From Alloyangia pacifica (lineage in GTDB: Bacteria; Pseudomonadota; Alphaproteobacteria; Rhodobacterales; Rhodobacteraceae): a stretch of 64,000 nucleotides of DNA. Both the position numbers and the translations under genes were made by a program. Positions 34,836 to 50,616 of this stretch are shown piece after piece (position 1 is the stretch's first letter; each line of letters starts with the position of its first letter). Location of the stretch: positions 372,001 to 436,000 of the forward strand of contig NZ_JAIVKX010000002.1 in assembly GCF_020524285.1 (NCBI RefSeq). The letters are read 5' to 3'. The notes below the pieces were generated by a model, which saw only the letters and a list, made by a program, of their open reading frames with translations, ran no database searches and was not told the origin of the DNA.

Positions 34836-35621
34836 TTACGCCTGCGCCACGGCCCGCTTGGTCAGCACACCGATCAGATGCGCGCGGTAGGCGGCCGAGC
34901 CGTGCAGATCGGTCATCAGCCCGTCCGCTGACACCGAAAGCCCCTCCAGCGCCGCGGCGGAGAAATCGCCCGAAAGCGCCGCCTCGGCCTCGGTCCAGCG
35001 GAACACGCCCTCTTCCGACGCACCGGTGACCGCCACGCGTACCCCGTCTGTGAACTTGGCGACGAAGACCCCGACCAGCGCAAAGCGCGAGGCGGGCTGT
35101 TCGAACTTGATGTAGGCGGCCTTTTCCGGGATCGGCAGCTTCACCGCGGTGATGATCTCGCCCTCTTCCAGCGCCGTGGTGAACATGCCCTGGAAGTAGT
35201 CGTCCGCCGCGATCTCGCGCGTGTTGGTCACGATGGTCGCGCCAGAGGCCAGCGCCGCCGCCGGGTAGCAGGCCGCCGGGTCGTTGTTGGCGAGGCTGCC
35301 GCCGATGGTGCCGCGATTGCGCACCGCCGGATCACCGATATTGCCGGCCATCGCCGCCAGCGCCGGATAGCTCGCGGCACAGTCCTTCGCCACGGTGGCA
35401 TGGGTCGTGCCGCCGCCGATCGTCAGACCGCCGCCCTCGCTCGACACGCCCTTGATCTCGTCGATGGCGGCAAGGCTCACCAGAACCGAGGGCATGGCGA
35501 GGCGCTGTTTGAGAGAGGGGATCAGCGTCTGCCCGCCCCCGAGCGCCTGCGCCTCTTCCTCTCCGAGCGCGGCCACGGCATCGGCCACGCTCTTGGGTCT
35601 CACAACGTCAAAGCTGTACAT
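34836..35621 (-). CDS. coxM: Molybdenum hydroxylase FAD-binding (medium) subunit, CoxM type
   Basis: A 261-residue subunit that passes electrons from the iron-sulfur subunit to FAD in the xanthine oxidase/CO dehydrogenase family. The FAD-binding segments are GGGQTLIPSLKQRL and NRGTIGGSLANNDPAACYPA. The C-terminal CO-dehydrogenase flavoprotein domain follows. It is the last gene of the coxG-S-L-M operon, 116 bases after the large subunit. The actual substrate depends on the large subunit, which is not of the form I CO dehydrogenase type. Confidence 0.88.
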   Translation of the reverse strand: MYSFDVVRPKSVADAVAALGEEEAQALGGGQTLIPSLKQRLAMPSVLVSLAAIDEIKGVSSEGGGLTIGGGTTHATVAKDCAASYPALAAMAGNIGDPAVRNRGTIGGSLANNDPAACYPAAALASGATIVTNTREIAADDYFQGMFTTALEEGEIITAVKLPIPEKAAYIKFEQPASRFALVGVFVAKFTDGVRVAVTGASEEGVFRWTEAEAALSGDFSAAALEGLSVSADGLMTDLHGSAAYRAHLIGVLTKRAVAQA

Positions 35622-35737
35622 CGTCGTCCTCCTGCGGAAGGGGCCGGGGCGGTCCGGCGCCCCTCATCCCTTTCATATTTCGTCGAATACTCATCTTCCC
35701 CGGCGCAAGATGCAAGCGCCTGTGCCGGGGAAAGGGA

Positions 35738-38098
<2,361 letters not shown>

Positions 38099-38279
38099 GG
38101 GGTCTCCTCCCTGATATGCCGGCGGGTGTGGGTCCTGCCCGGCCCGCCTCGAACTCTCCACCCGGCGGCCTCCGTTTCCGCCGGTCCTCCCTGTTCCGCG
38201 GGCGGCCTCCCAACCGCCACCGGATCGTTCGTAGATCTTCGTCTATGCGCGCGGCCCCACCGGGCCCGCGGCGCCGCGC

Positions 38280-38765
38280 TCACTCGGCGGCGATGGTGCT
38301 CACGTCCTGGCCGCTGGCGGCCATGATCGCCTTGACGATATTGTGGTAGCCGGTGCAGCGGCAGATATTGCCCTCGAGGTAGTGCCGGATCTCGGCCTCG
38401 GTGGGCTTGGGGTTTTCTTTCAGCAGCGTCGCCGCCGACATCACCATGCCCGGCGTGCAGAAGCCGCATTGCAGCCCGTGGTGGTCCTGAAAGGCCTGCT
38501 GGATCACGTTCAGCGTGCCGTCGGCATTGGCCTGGCCCTCGATGGTGCCGACCTCGGCGCCGTCGCATTCCGCAGCGAATATGGTGCAGCCCTTCACGGT
38601 CTCGCCGTTGACGTGAATGTTGCAGGCGCCGCATTGCGAGGTGTCGCAGCCGACGTGCGTGCCCGTCAGGTGCAGCTCGTCGCGCAGGAACTCGGTCATC
38701 AGCATATTGCCCCTGACCTCCTTGCTGACGGATTTGCCGTTCACCGTCATCGTTACCTTGGTCAT
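38280..38765 (-). CDS. coxS: Molybdenum hydroxylase iron-sulfur (small) subunit
   Basis: A 161-residue subunit with two [2Fe-2S] clusters. The plant-type ferredoxin cluster has Cys 40, 45 and 48 ([10 protein letters not shown]) and the fourth Cys in VKGC. The second cluster, of the helical domain, has CGFCTPGM and CRCTGY. I chose ATG 38765, with GGGAGGG upstream; the longer frame has only Arg-rich residues. It sits between coxG and coxL with an unusual 181-base GC-rich spacer before coxL, where overlapping genes would be more common. Confidence 0.93.
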   Translation of the reverse strand: MTKVTMTVNGKSVSKEVRGNMLMTEFLRDELHLTGTHVGCDTSQCGACNIHVNGETVKGCTIFAAECDGAEVGTIEGQANADGTLNVIQQAFQDHHGLQCGFCTPGMVMSAATLLKENPKPTEAEIRHYLEGNICRCTGYHNIVKAIMAASGQDVSTIAAE

Positions 38766-38823
38766 ACGTACCCTCCCTGGGATGACTGTTCGGTTTTGGC
38801 TCGGTTGTACTCTGGCACGGGCG

Positions 38824-39354
38824 TCAGCCCGAGACCATCCGCTTGAACCAGCCTTTTTTCTTGCCCTCTTCGGCGGCTTCCCCCTCGGCCTCAGGCGCCT
38901 CGTCCGGGTCCGACGGCCCCTCGACCGCGTCCTGCAGGTTGGTGAAGAACTGGTCGGCCATCTTCTTTGCAAAGCCGTCGATGATCCGGCTACCGAGCTG
39001 CGCCAGCTTGCCGCCGACCTTGGCATCGACCTCGTAGCTGAGCTCGGTGCCGTCCTCGACCTCGGCGAAACGCACGTCGGCGCCGCCCTTGGCAAAGCCC
39101 GCGGCGCCGCCCTTGCCCTCGCCGGTGAGCGTCACCGCCTCCGGCTCGGCCATGTTCGACAGGGTCACCGTGCCCTTGAAGGTCGCCTTCACCGGGCCGA
39201 CCTTCTGCACCACCGTCGCCTCGAAGCCCTCCTCGGGGGTGCCGGTCAGCTCGGTGCAGCCCGGCACGCAGGCCTTCAGCACCTCGGGGTTCAGGATCGC
39301 GGCCCAGACCACCTCGCGCGGGGCCTTGATCACGCGGGTATCGCTCATCTGCAT
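38824..39354 (-). CDS. coxG: CoxG (SRPBCC) family protein of the molybdenum hydroxylase cluster
   Basis: A 176-residue protein of the START/SRPBCC fold. [26 protein letters not shown] is the CoxG N-terminal signature, and [25 protein letters not shown] is the conserved C-terminal helix. The last 40 residues are a Glu/Ala/Pro linker ending in [12 protein letters not shown], a short amphipathic/basic tail that may anchor to the membrane, as reported for Oligotropha CoxG. It is the first gene of the operon. ATG 39354 has AGAGG upstream; an ATG two codons later is also possible. Confidence 0.9.
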   Translation of the reverse strand: MQMSDTRVIKAPREVVWAAILNPEVLKACVPGCTELTGTPEEGFEATVVQKVGPVKATFKGTVTLSNMAEPEAVTLTGEGKGGAAGFAKGGADVRFAEVEDGTELSYEVDAKVGGKLAQLGSRIIDGFAKKMADQFFTNLQDAVEGPSDPDEAPEAEGEAAEEGKKKGWFKRMVSG

Positions 39355-39609
39355 GGCTCTTGTCCTCTCTTTCGACGCCCAGACTATCAGGAAGATGCGC
39401 CGCGCCTATTAGACCAAAGGCGCAGCCGGTCCTCCTCCCTGTCAGGACGCGGCATGCCGTTTCACCGCGGAGGATTGCGCCGATCGTGCCGCTTCGCAAC
39501 CCCTCTATGCGCGGCGGCGCCAATGGCATGCCTCCGGGCTCGCGGGGAAAAACGCGACGGTCGCGAATTGCCGATTGACCCAAAGTGAGCTCCGGCCGAC
39601 AAATCCCGC

Positions 39610-40662
39610 ATGACCCAGAGTTTCGACCGCACCGCCCTCTTCACCCTTGCCAGAGACCTGCTGGCCGGCGGCGGCCTGCCGCCCGAGAAGGCCGAGACCG
39701 TTGCCGAGCTGCTGATCCAGACCGACGAGATCGGCGTCACCACGCATGGCATCTCGATGGTCTCCTACTACCTGCCGGAATTGGCGAAGGACCTGATGAC
39801 CAAGCACGGCGCGCACGAGGTGCTGGCCGACAACAAGGTCACGCTGCTCTGGGATGGCAACTACCTGCCCGGCCACTGGGTGATGACCCGGGCGCTCGAC
39901 ACCTGCATGGAGCGCGCCGCCGACTATGGCATGGCCGCAATGGCGATCCGCCGCAGCCATCACATCGGCTGCCTCTCGGCGCTGACCCGCATCGCCGCCG
40001 AGAAGGGTTTCGTGTGCTACATCGCCACCTCCGATCCCTCGGGGCAGTGGGTTGCCCCCTACGGCGGCTGCGAGCCGCTGCTGACCCCCAACCCCTGGGC
40101 CGTCGGCTACCCGGGCCGCGACCATCCGGTGCTGATCGACACCTGCGCCTCGATCACCACGCTGTCGAAGGTGCGCGAGCACATCAACTCCGGCACCGAG
40201 TTCGCGTTTCCCTGGATGCTGGACGGCGCGGGACAGTCAACCACCGACCCCACCGTCATCAACCAGACCCCGAAGGGCTCGATCCTTCCGGTGGGTGGCG
40301 CGGACCATGGTCACAAGGGCTTTGCCATGGGGCTGATGGTCGAGATGCTGTCGCAGGCGCTGGCCGGGCATGGGCGGGTCGAGGCACCGACCCGCTGGGG
40401 CGCCAATGTCTTCCTGCAGGTGATGGAACCCGAGGCCTTTGGCGGCCGCGAGGCCTTCGTGGCGCAGGTCGAGCACCTGAACGAGGCCTGCCGCAACAGC
40501 CGCCCGATCGACGCCGCCCGCCCGGTGCGCATCCCCGGTGACCGCGCCGCCGTCGCCGCCGCGCGGGCGAAGACCGAGGGCATTGCCCTGCCCGACGAAG
40601 TGCTCACCCGTATCCGCGCCTGCGCCGCCGAGGCCGGGCTCCCTTTCCCGGAGCCGCGCTGA
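39610..40662 (+). CDS. Ldh family NAD(P)-dependent oxidoreductase (malate/L-lactate/ureidoglycolate dehydrogenase type)
   Basis: A 350-residue enzyme of the type 2 malate/L-lactate dehydrogenase family, which is unrelated to Rossmann lactate dehydrogenases. TDEIGVTTHGISMVSYYL, with the catalytic His, AIRRSHHIGCLSAL and TPNPWAVGYPG are the family landmarks. Substrates in the family range from sulfolactate and malate to ureidoglycolate and cannot be told apart here. It is divergent from coxG, sharing a 255-base control region, so it may serve the same pathway as the molybdenum hydroxylase. Confidence 0.88.
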   Translation: MTQSFDRTALFTLARDLLAGGGLPPEKAETVAELLIQTDEIGVTTHGISMVSYYLPELAKDLMTKHGAHEVLADNKVTLLWDGNYLPGHWVMTRALDTCMERAADYGMAAMAIRRSHHIGCLSALTRIAAEKGFVCYIATSDPSGQWVAPYGGCEPLLTPNPWAVGYPGRDHPVLIDTCASITTLSKVREHINSGTEFAFPWMLDGAGQSTTDPTVINQTPKGSILPVGGADHGHKGFAMGLMVEMLSQALAGHGRVEAPTRWGANVFLQVMEPEAFGGREAFVAQVEHLNEACRNSRPIDAARPVRIPGDRAAVAAARAKTEGIALPDEVLTRIRACAAEAGLPFPEPR

Positions 40663-40669
40663 GGGCCGC

Positions 40670-41092
40670 TCAGCGCCGCGGCGGAATGGCGTAGGTCAGC
40701 GACGCATGGGCGACCGGGTCATCCGAGTGCTCGGAGTAGAGCAGCACGTCGATCACGCTCAGGCTGCGGCCCATCTTCAGCACCCGCGCCGCGGCCAGAA
40801 GGTCCCGCCCGGCCTCGGGCTTGCGCATGAAGTCGATCGAGCAATGGGTGGTCACGGTGAGTGCCTCGCGTCCGATCCGCGCCATGGTCGCCACATAGGC
40901 CGCCACGTCGGCCAGCGCGAACATCGACGGGCCCGAGACGGTGCCGCCGGGCCGTAGGTGCTGCTCCTCCACGATCAACCGCATCACCAGCAGTTCCTCG
41001 TCCATCCGGTCGATGGCGAACATGCCCTCGATCTGCGGAAACACCTCCGACAGGAAGCCGGTCATCTCCGGAATGGTGAACTGCAGCGCCAT
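40670..41092 (-). CDS. PaaI-family hotdog thioesterase
   Basis: A 140-residue hotdog protein of the acyl-CoA thioesterase superfamily. LRPGGTVSGPSMFALADVAAYVA is the hotdog helix with the putative catalytic Asp, and TTHCSIDFMRKPEAGRDLLAAARV is the strand-loop of PaaI-like enzymes. Substrate unknown; acyl- or aryl-CoA is likely. It converges with the Ldh-family gene and is divergent from the enoyl-CoA-hydratase-like gene (69-base gap), suggesting shared control. Confidence 0.85.
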   Translation of the reverse strand: MALQFTIPEMTGFLSEVFPQIEGMFAIDRMDEELLVMRLIVEEQHLRPGGTVSGPSMFALADVAAYVATMARIGREALTVTTHCSIDFMRKPEAGRDLLAAARVLKMGRSLSVIDVLLYSEHSDDPVAHASLTYAIPPRR

Positions 41093-41161
41093 GCGACCTC
41101 CCGCCCCTTTCGCCCCTGATCCTCGCTGGCTAGGCTGCCCGCGAGGATGGAGGAGGACAAG

Positions 41162-41947
41162 ATGGCAATTCTGGAACGTCACGACACCGGACCCGTCGCC
41201 CACCTGCGGCTGAACGCGCCCGAGCGGCTCAACCCGCTGTCGGATGCCATGCTGGCGGCGCTGCAGGCGCAGATCGACGCGCTGTCGCAGGACCGGACGA
41301 TCCGCGCGGTGGTGATCTCGGGCGCGGGCAAGGTGTTCTGCGCCGGGCACGACCTGCGCGAGATGCAGGCCGGGCGGCAGGCCGAGGACAAGGGGGCGGC
41401 CTATTTCGCCGATCTCTTCGCCCGCTGCGCGCGGGTGATGGTGGGGCTGACCCGCCTGCCCCAGCCGGTGATCGCCCAGGTGCACGGCATCGCCGCCGCC
41501 GCCGGCTGCCAGCTTGTGGCGAGCTGCGACATGGCGGTGGCGGCCGAGGACGCGCGCTTCGCGGTGAACGGCGTGAACCTCGGCCTTTTCTGTTCGACCC
41601 CCATGGTGGCGCTGACCCGCAACCTGCCGCGCAAGCAGGCCTTCGAGATGCTCACCACCGGGCGGTTCATCCACGCAGACGAAGCGCAGGCCATGGGGCT
41701 GGTCAACCGCGTGGTGCCCGCCGCAGAGCTGCCCGCCGCGGCGCAGGCGCTGGCCGAAAGCGTGGCGTCAAAGCTGCCGCAGGCGGTGACCATCGGCAAG
41801 CAGGCGTTCTACGCGCAGGCGGAACTGCCGCTCGAGGAGGCCTATGCGCTGACCGCCGAGGTGATGGTGCAGAACATGCTGGAGCGCGACACCGACGAGG
41901 GCATCGCGGCCTTCCTGGACAAGCGCAAACCCGATTGGAGGCCGTGA
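41162..41947 (+). CDS. Enoyl-CoA hydratase/isomerase family protein lacking both catalytic glutamates
   Basis: A 261-residue crotonase-fold protein. FCAGHDLREM gives the first oxyanion-hole segment, and AAAAGCQLVASCDMA gives the second. In a classical hydratase this second segment ends G-C-E-L and a later Glu lies in P-E-x-x-L-G. Here these are GCQL and NGVNLGLF, so both catalytic glutamates are replaced. The LGLFCSTPMVALTR segment resembles the ECHDC3 group, whose reaction is not settled. ATG 41162 has GGAGGAGGAC upstream; that purine run is the ribosome site, so the upstream ATG at 41147 is not the start. Confidence 0.85.
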   Translation: MAILERHDTGPVAHLRLNAPERLNPLSDAMLAALQAQIDALSQDRTIRAVVISGAGKVFCAGHDLREMQAGRQAEDKGAAYFADLFARCARVMVGLTRLPQPVIAQVHGIAAAAGCQLVASCDMAVAAEDARFAVNGVNLGLFCSTPMVALTRNLPRKQAFEMLTTGRFIHADEAQAMGLVNRVVPAAELPAAAQALAESVASKLPQAVTIGKQAFYAQAELPLEEAYALTAEVMVQNMLERDTDEGIAAFLDKRKPDWRP

Positions 41948-42050
41948 ACGCTTGGCGGAAAGCCGCTGATTGCGCGGTGTTTTTCGGAACCAATGCGGCG
42001 GAGGGGAGCGTTCTCTGCGTATAACTCCGCACCACGTACAGGAGACCATC

Positions 42051-42428
42051 ATGTTGCGTACCCTCGCCCTCACGGCTCTGACCGCCGCCGCCCTCGCCAC
42101 GCCCATGGCTGCATCCGCGGCCCCCAAGGGCTGCCCGCCGGGCCTTGCCAAGAAGAACGCGGCCTGCATGCCACCGGGCCAGTACAAGAAGGTCCAGCAA
42201 GGTCACCATGACCGGGATCGCGACCATGACCGCGACGAGATCCGCATTCACCGCTTCGACCGCGGTGACCGGATCCGTGACAACTATATCGTCATCCGCG
42301 ATCCGGGCCGCTACCAGCTCGACCCGCGCCGGACCTATTACAACGTCGACGACTACGTCTACCGGGTCGACCCGGACACCGGGGCCGTGCTGGACATCAT
42401 CGGCGGCATCGCGCAGCTGGCGAAGTGA
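42051..42428 (+). CDS. RcnB-like periplasmic protein
   Basis: A 125-residue secreted protein. Residues 1-23 form a signal peptide ending in ASA-APK. The mature part has a cysteine pair (GCPPGLAKKNAACMPPGQYKK), a His/Asp/Arg-rich stretch (HHDRDRDHDRDE) that could bind metal, then the RcnB-type core with RDNYIVIRDPGRYQL and a C-terminal YYNVDDYVYRVDPDTG. RcnB of E. coli modulates Ni/Co efflux. Such proteins are sometimes misnamed excinuclease ABC subunit A; the real uvrA next door has nothing to do with that. A terminator follows. Confidence 0.75.
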   Translation: MLRTLALTALTAAALATPMAASAAPKGCPPGLAKKNAACMPPGQYKKVQQGHHDRDRDHDRDEIRIHRFDRGDRIRDNYIVIRDPGRYQLDPRRTYYNVDDYVYRVDPDTGAVLDIIGGIAQLAK

Positions 42429-42435
42429 GCTGGCG

Positions 42436-42475
42436 CAGGGGGGCGCTGCCCCCCTGACCCCCCGGGATATTTCCG
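42436..42475. repeat. Intergenic GC hairpin with GGGATATTT tail
   Basis: CAGGGGGG (42436-42443) and CCCCCCTG (42449-42456) form a perfect 8-bp stem around CGCTG, followed by ACCCCCCGGGATATTTCC. From memory this GGGGG-N5-CCCCC plus CCCCGGGATATTT arrangement occurs in many Rhodobacteraceae intergenic regions, but only one copy is seen in this window. Confidence 0.45.
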
Positions 42476-42487
42476 CCTAGAAGAAAC

Positions 42488-42530
42488 AAGGACCGGCGCC
42501 TCTTGGAGCGACCGGTCCTTCTTCTCTTTT
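42488..42530. terminator. Bidirectional terminator between the RcnB-like gene and uvrA
   Basis: AAGGACCGG (42488-42496) and CCGGTCCTT (42512-42520) pair around a loop of about 15 bases. CTTCTCTTTT follows on the plus strand and TGTTTCTTC on the minus strand, so it suits both converging genes. Confidence 0.75.
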
Positions 42531-42571
42531 CAAATACGCAGTGGCGCGCCCTTGCGGACGCGCCATGCCTG

Positions 42572-45454
<2,883 letters not shown>

Positions 45455-45520
45455 GAGACCCTCGGGACAGGAACGCCCCTACACATAGGGGAAACGCCCC
45501 GGATCGCAATGGGTAAATGA

Positions 45521-45535
45521 GAACTTAATGAGAAC
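45521..45535 (-). promoter_or_regulatory. LexA (SOS) box of uvrA
   Basis: Read on the minus strand, GTTCTCATTAAGTTC: the alphaproteobacterial LexA direct repeat GTTC-N7-GTTC, perfect at all eight fixed positions. It lies 67-81 bases before the uvrA start, a normal operator position. Confidence 0.8.
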
Positions 45536-45589
45536 ATGCGGGACGGGAATGCGCCTTTGCATGGTAACGCATCCGCGCGCAGGGCGGGA

Positions 45590-45613
45590 GCACCTCTCTG
45601 CGAGGAGAGGGGC
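45590..45613. repeat. Hairpin downstream of aglK
   Basis: GCACCTCTCT/GGAGAGGGGC arms with one mismatch and one G-T pair around GCGA. It lies 28 bases after the aglK stop on the minus strand. Its left arm CACCTCTC is identical to that of hairpin B at 13939, but the loop differs and there is no companion hairpin, so membership in the 45-bp element family is doubtful. Confidence 0.5.
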
Positions 45614-45640
45614 AAAAGCCGATCACGGCCTTTGCGGTGC

Positions 45641-46732
45641 TCAGCGGTAGCGCAGCGAGATGCCGCCGGTGAAGAGATGCACCTTCGAGGGATCGGCGCT
45701 CAGCCCGACATCGGTGCCGCGCAGGCCCTTGTGGATGCCGGGAAGTTTGGCAATCACCGCCTCCTTGCAGCCGGGCTGCGGCTCGAAGTGCAGCAGGGTG
45801 ACCTCGCCGAGTGCCTCGGTCAGCGCAACCTTGCCGGTGAACACCGGTTCGACTGTCGCGACGGTGAAATCCTCGGGGCGGATGCCGGCGTTGACCTGCA
45901 GCCCCATGTCCGACTCGCTGGTCGGCACGTCCGAGACCGCGGTGCCGCCGGTCTCCAGCTGGACGGTGGTCTGCGCGCCCGTGCCGATCACCTCGCCCGC
46001 CAGCATGTTCATCGCCGGGGAGCCGATGAACTGCGCGACGAACTCGCTGTTGGGGGTCTCGTAGAGCTCCAGCGGCGAGCCCACCTGCGCGACCCCCTTG
46101 TTGGCCAGCACCACGATGCGGTCGGCGAGGGTCATCGCCTCGACCTGGTCATGGGTGACGTAGACCATCGTGCGGTCGGGCAATGCCTCCTTGAGCTGGG
46201 CGATCTCGATCCTCGTGGCGACGCGCAACGCCGCATCGAGGTTCGAGAGCGGCTCGTCAAAGAGGAAAACCTTGGGGTCGCGCACGATGGCGCGGCCGAT
46301 GGCGACACGCTGCCGCTGGCCGCCCGAAAGCGCCTTCGGCAGACGGTCGAGATAGGGCTCTAGCTGCAGCATCTTGGCGGCGCGTTCGACCGCGGCGGCG
46401 ATCTCCTCCTTGCTCTTCTTGGCGATCTGCAGGGCGAAGGACATGTTGTCGCGCACGGTCATATGCGGGTAGAGCGCGTAGCTCTGGAACACCATGGCGA
46501 TGCCGCGCTGCGCCGGGGGCACGTCGTTGACCTGCTGGCCGTCGATCTCCAGCGTGCCCGCGGTGATCCGCTCGAGCCCGGCGATCATCCGCAGCAAGGT
46601 CGACTTGCCGCAGCCGGAGGGGCCGACGAAGACGATGAGCTCGCCCGCCTTGATGTCGAGGTCGATGTGCTTGAGCACCTCGACCGTCCCGCCATAGGTC
46701 TTTCCGACATCGGTGAGTTTCAGGTCTGCCAT
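45641..46732 (-). CDS. aglK: Alpha-glucoside ABC transporter ATP-binding protein
   Basis: A 363-residue ATPase of the MalK/UgpC type, energising the AglEFG importer. Walker [10 protein letters not shown] at residues 37-45, signature [16 protein letters not shown], Walker [13 protein letters not shown], and H-loop [11 protein letters not shown] are all intact. Residues 240 to the end form the regulatory OB-type (TOBE) domain. In Sinorhizobium the agl order is aglR, then aglEFGAK, as here; agl gene naming follows that system. It is the last gene of the operon. Confidence 0.92.
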   Translation of the reverse strand: MADLKLTDVGKTYGGTVEVLKHIDLDIKAGELIVFVGPSGCGKSTLLRMIAGLERITAGTLEIDGQQVNDVPPAQRGIAMVFQSYALYPHMTVRDNMSFALQIAKKSKEEIAAAVERAAKMLQLEPYLDRLPKALSGGQRQRVAIGRAIVRDPKVFLFDEPLSNLDAALRVATRIEIAQLKEALPDRTMVYVTHDQVEAMTLADRIVVLANKGVAQVGSPLELYETPNSEFVAQFIGSPAMNMLAGEVIGTGAQTTVQLETGGTAVSDVPTSESDMGLQVNAGIRPEDFTVATVEPVFTGKVALTEALGEVTLLHFEPQPGCKEAVIAKLPGIHKGLRGTDVGLSADPSKVHLFTGGISLRYR

Positions 46733-46767
46733 CGTCTCCGCCTCCCCTTATCTTTCGTATCCGCCGA

Positions 46768-48411
<1,644 letters not shown>

Positions 48412-48427
48412 GGACCTGTTCTTTCGA

Positions 48428-49567
48428 TCACTTCACGGAGCCTGCAAGCAGGCCGCGCACGAGGTATTTCTGCATTGCGAAGAAAACAATCAGCGGCACG
48501 ACGATCGACACGAAAGCCGAGGTTGCAAGGATCTCCCATTGCCCCCCGCGCGAGCCCATCAGGTTCACCAGCCGCGCGGTCAGCACCAGCCGGTCGTCGT
48601 CGGTGCCAAGGAAGACCAGCGCCACCAGCAGGTCGTTCCAGGTCCAGAGGAACTGGAAGATGGCGAAGCTCGCCAGCGCCGGGAAGGACAGCGGCAGCAC
48701 GATCTTGGTGAAGATCTGGAAGTCCGAGGCGCCGTCGACGCGGGCGTTCTCGATGATGTCCTTGGGTAGGCCGACCATGTAGTTGCGCAGCAGGTAGATA
48801 GCCAGCGGCAGGCCAAAGCCGGTGTGCGCCAGCCAGACCCCGAGGTAGCCCTTGCCGATGCCGATGTTGTTGTGAAGCTGCAGCAGCGGGATCAGTGCGA
48901 GCTGCAAGGGCACCACCAGCAGCGCCACCACGGCCGCGACCAGCAGGGCGCGGCCGGGGAATTCCATCCAGGCCAGCGCGTAGGCGGCAAAGGCGGCGAC
49001 GAGAATGGGGATCACCGTCGCCGGGATCGACACCGTCAGCGTGTTGAGAAACGCCTGTCCGACCCCTGCCCCGGCGGTGGTGCCGAAGAGCACGTTGACG
49101 TAGTTCTCAAGCGTGAATTCCGGCGGCGTGGTGGCGGTGGCGAAGACCCGTGGCAGGCGCTCCCCCTCGAAGCTCTGCGGGCCGGTCAGCCGGAAATCGC
49201 CCGAACGTTCCACCGTGAGCTGCCAGCCGTCATCGAGATCGACCTGCGTGTCCGGCTCGTAGGCCTCCGGCGCGCGCGACGAGGTGCCCCAGGCCGACAG
49301 CGTCGTCTCGGCGGTGCCGAAGAGGTTGCCGTCGATCACGTAGAGGCCGTCCTCCCGCGCCTCGTCGCCGGAGATGCGGATCGCCGGAAGCTGTCCCTTC
49401 TGCGCCGAGAAGGCCGACCACCAGCCGGAGTTGGAGATCTGCTCGGCGGTCCGGAAGGACGACACCAGCAGGCCGACCGTCGGGAAGAGCCAGAGCGCCA
49501 CCAGCAGCGCCACCGAGATGTGCACCGCCCAGGTGAGATGCGATTTCTGTCCTGCCATGCCTTCCAT
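48428..49567 (-). CDS. aglG: Alpha-glucoside ABC transporter permease AglG
   Basis: A 379-residue inner-membrane permease with six core helices and the EAA loop ENARVDGASDFQIFTKIVLPLS, which docks on AglK. Between helix 1 (residues 12-36) and the membrane core it has a periplasmic insert of about 110 residues, characteristic of AglG and absent from the usual MalG. ATG 49567 has GGGAGG upstream and follows the aglF stop by 13 bases. Confidence 0.92.
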   Translation of the reverse strand: MEGMAGQKSHLTWAVHISVALLVALWLFPTVGLLVSSFRTAEQISNSGWWSAFSAQKGQLPAIRISGDEAREDGLYVIDGNLFGTAETTLSAWGTSSRAPEAYEPDTQVDLDDGWQLTVERSGDFRLTGPQSFEGERLPRVFATATTPPEFTLENYVNVLFGTTAGAGVGQAFLNTLTVSIPATVIPILVAAFAAYALAWMEFPGRALLVAAVVALLVVPLQLALIPLLQLHNNIGIGKGYLGVWLAHTGFGLPLAIYLLRNYMVGLPKDIIENARVDGASDFQIFTKIVLPLSFPALASFAIFQFLWTWNDLLVALVFLGTDDDRLVLTARLVNLMGSRGGQWEILATSAFVSIVVPLIVFFAMQKYLVRGLLAGSVK

Positions 49568-49580
49568 GTCCGGGCCTCCC

Positions 49581-50579
49581 TCAGCGCATCTCGCGGCGCG
49601 CGTTGATCACGTTCCACACCAGGATCGGCGAGACCAGCAGCATGATCACCATGGCCGCGGCCGAGCCGACGCCCCAGTCGAAGGCGCGGAAAAGCTTGTC
49701 GTACATGTAGTTGGCCAGCACCTGCGTCTGCCACTGGCCGTTGGTCATGGCGAGCACGATGTCGAAGATCTTCAGCACCACCAGGGTGATCGTCGTCCAG
49801 ACCACGACGATGGTCGAACGGATCTGCGGCACCTTGATCTTGAAGAAGATCTGGAACGGGTTGGCACCGTCGACGATGGCCGCCTCGACCGTCTCTTCGG
49901 GGATGCCACGCAGGGCGGCGCCGAGGATCACCATGGCAAAGCCGGTCTGGATCCAGATCAGCACCACCATCAGCAGGAAGTTGTTCCACGGCGTGATCGT
50001 CAGCCAGGTCTGCGGCTCGCCGCCGAGCCAGACCCAGAAGGCGTTGAGGATGCCGATCTGCTCCTGCCCGATGGGACGGAAATCATAGACCAGCTTCCAG
50101 ATCACCGAGGCGCCGACGAAGGAGATCGCCATCGGCATGAAGATCAATGACTTCGCGATATTGCCCCAGCTGATGCGGTCGGTGAGCTGCGCCGCCAGCA
50201 GCCCGAAGGCGGTGGAGGCGGCGGGAACGACGATGAGCCACAGCATGTTGTTGCGGATCGCCTCCCAGAACTTCGCCTCGCGCAGCATCTGCTGGTAGTT
50301 GGCCAGCCCGACGAAGGCGCCGCCCTGGTCGCGGTCTGTGAGCGAGAGCCAGAAGGTCGCCACCACCGGATAGGCTAGATAGAGGCCGAGTGCGAAGATC
50401 GCGGGAAAGAGGAAGAGCCAGGGACGGATCATTTCCGCCCTGCGGATGTTGCGGCCGATGTTGGGGCCGCGGGCCGGGAAGAGAACCTTGTCGAGCAGCT
50501 GGTTCGAGAACCAGAAATAGCCGATGCAGCCGCCGAGCCCGATCACGATGGTCAGTACGGCCTGAAATGCCGGATGCAT
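49581..50579 (-). CDS. aglF: Alpha-glucoside ABC transporter permease AglF
   Basis: A 332-residue permease, partner of AglG. It has an extra N-terminal helix (residues 4-30), followed by RRAEMIRPWLFLFPAIFALGLYL, helix 1 of the standard fold, and six core helices. The EAA loop is VEAAIVDGANPFQIFFKIKVPQI. I chose ATG 50579, preceded by GGGGAGGACGTC; the upstream frame to 50642 lies over the double-hairpin element and is not coding. The aglE-aglF gap holds this 45-bp element. Confidence 0.9.
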   Translation of the reverse strand: MHPAFQAVLTIVIGLGGCIGYFWFSNQLLDKVLFPARGPNIGRNIRRAEMIRPWLFLFPAIFALGLYLAYPVVATFWLSLTDRDQGGAFVGLANYQQMLREAKFWEAIRNNMLWLIVVPAASTAFGLLAAQLTDRISWGNIAKSLIFMPMAISFVGASVIWKLVYDFRPIGQEQIGILNAFWVWLGGEPQTWLTITPWNNFLLMVVLIWIQTGFAMVILGAALRGIPEETVEAAIVDGANPFQIFFKIKVPQIRSTIVVVWTTITLVVLKIFDIVLAMTNGQWQTQVLANYMYDKLFRAFDWGVGSAAAMVIMLLVSPILVWNVINARREMR

Positions 50580-50616
50580 GACGTCCTCCCCTTGCCTTGC
50601 GGTCGTCCGGGGCGCC

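Noticed and set aside
42051-42428. Reading the RcnB-like gene as a uvrA-related gene
   Set aside because: Databases sometimes name such proteins excinuclease ABC subunit A, but the product is a 125-residue secreted protein with no ATPase motif. The nearby real uvrA is coincidental.
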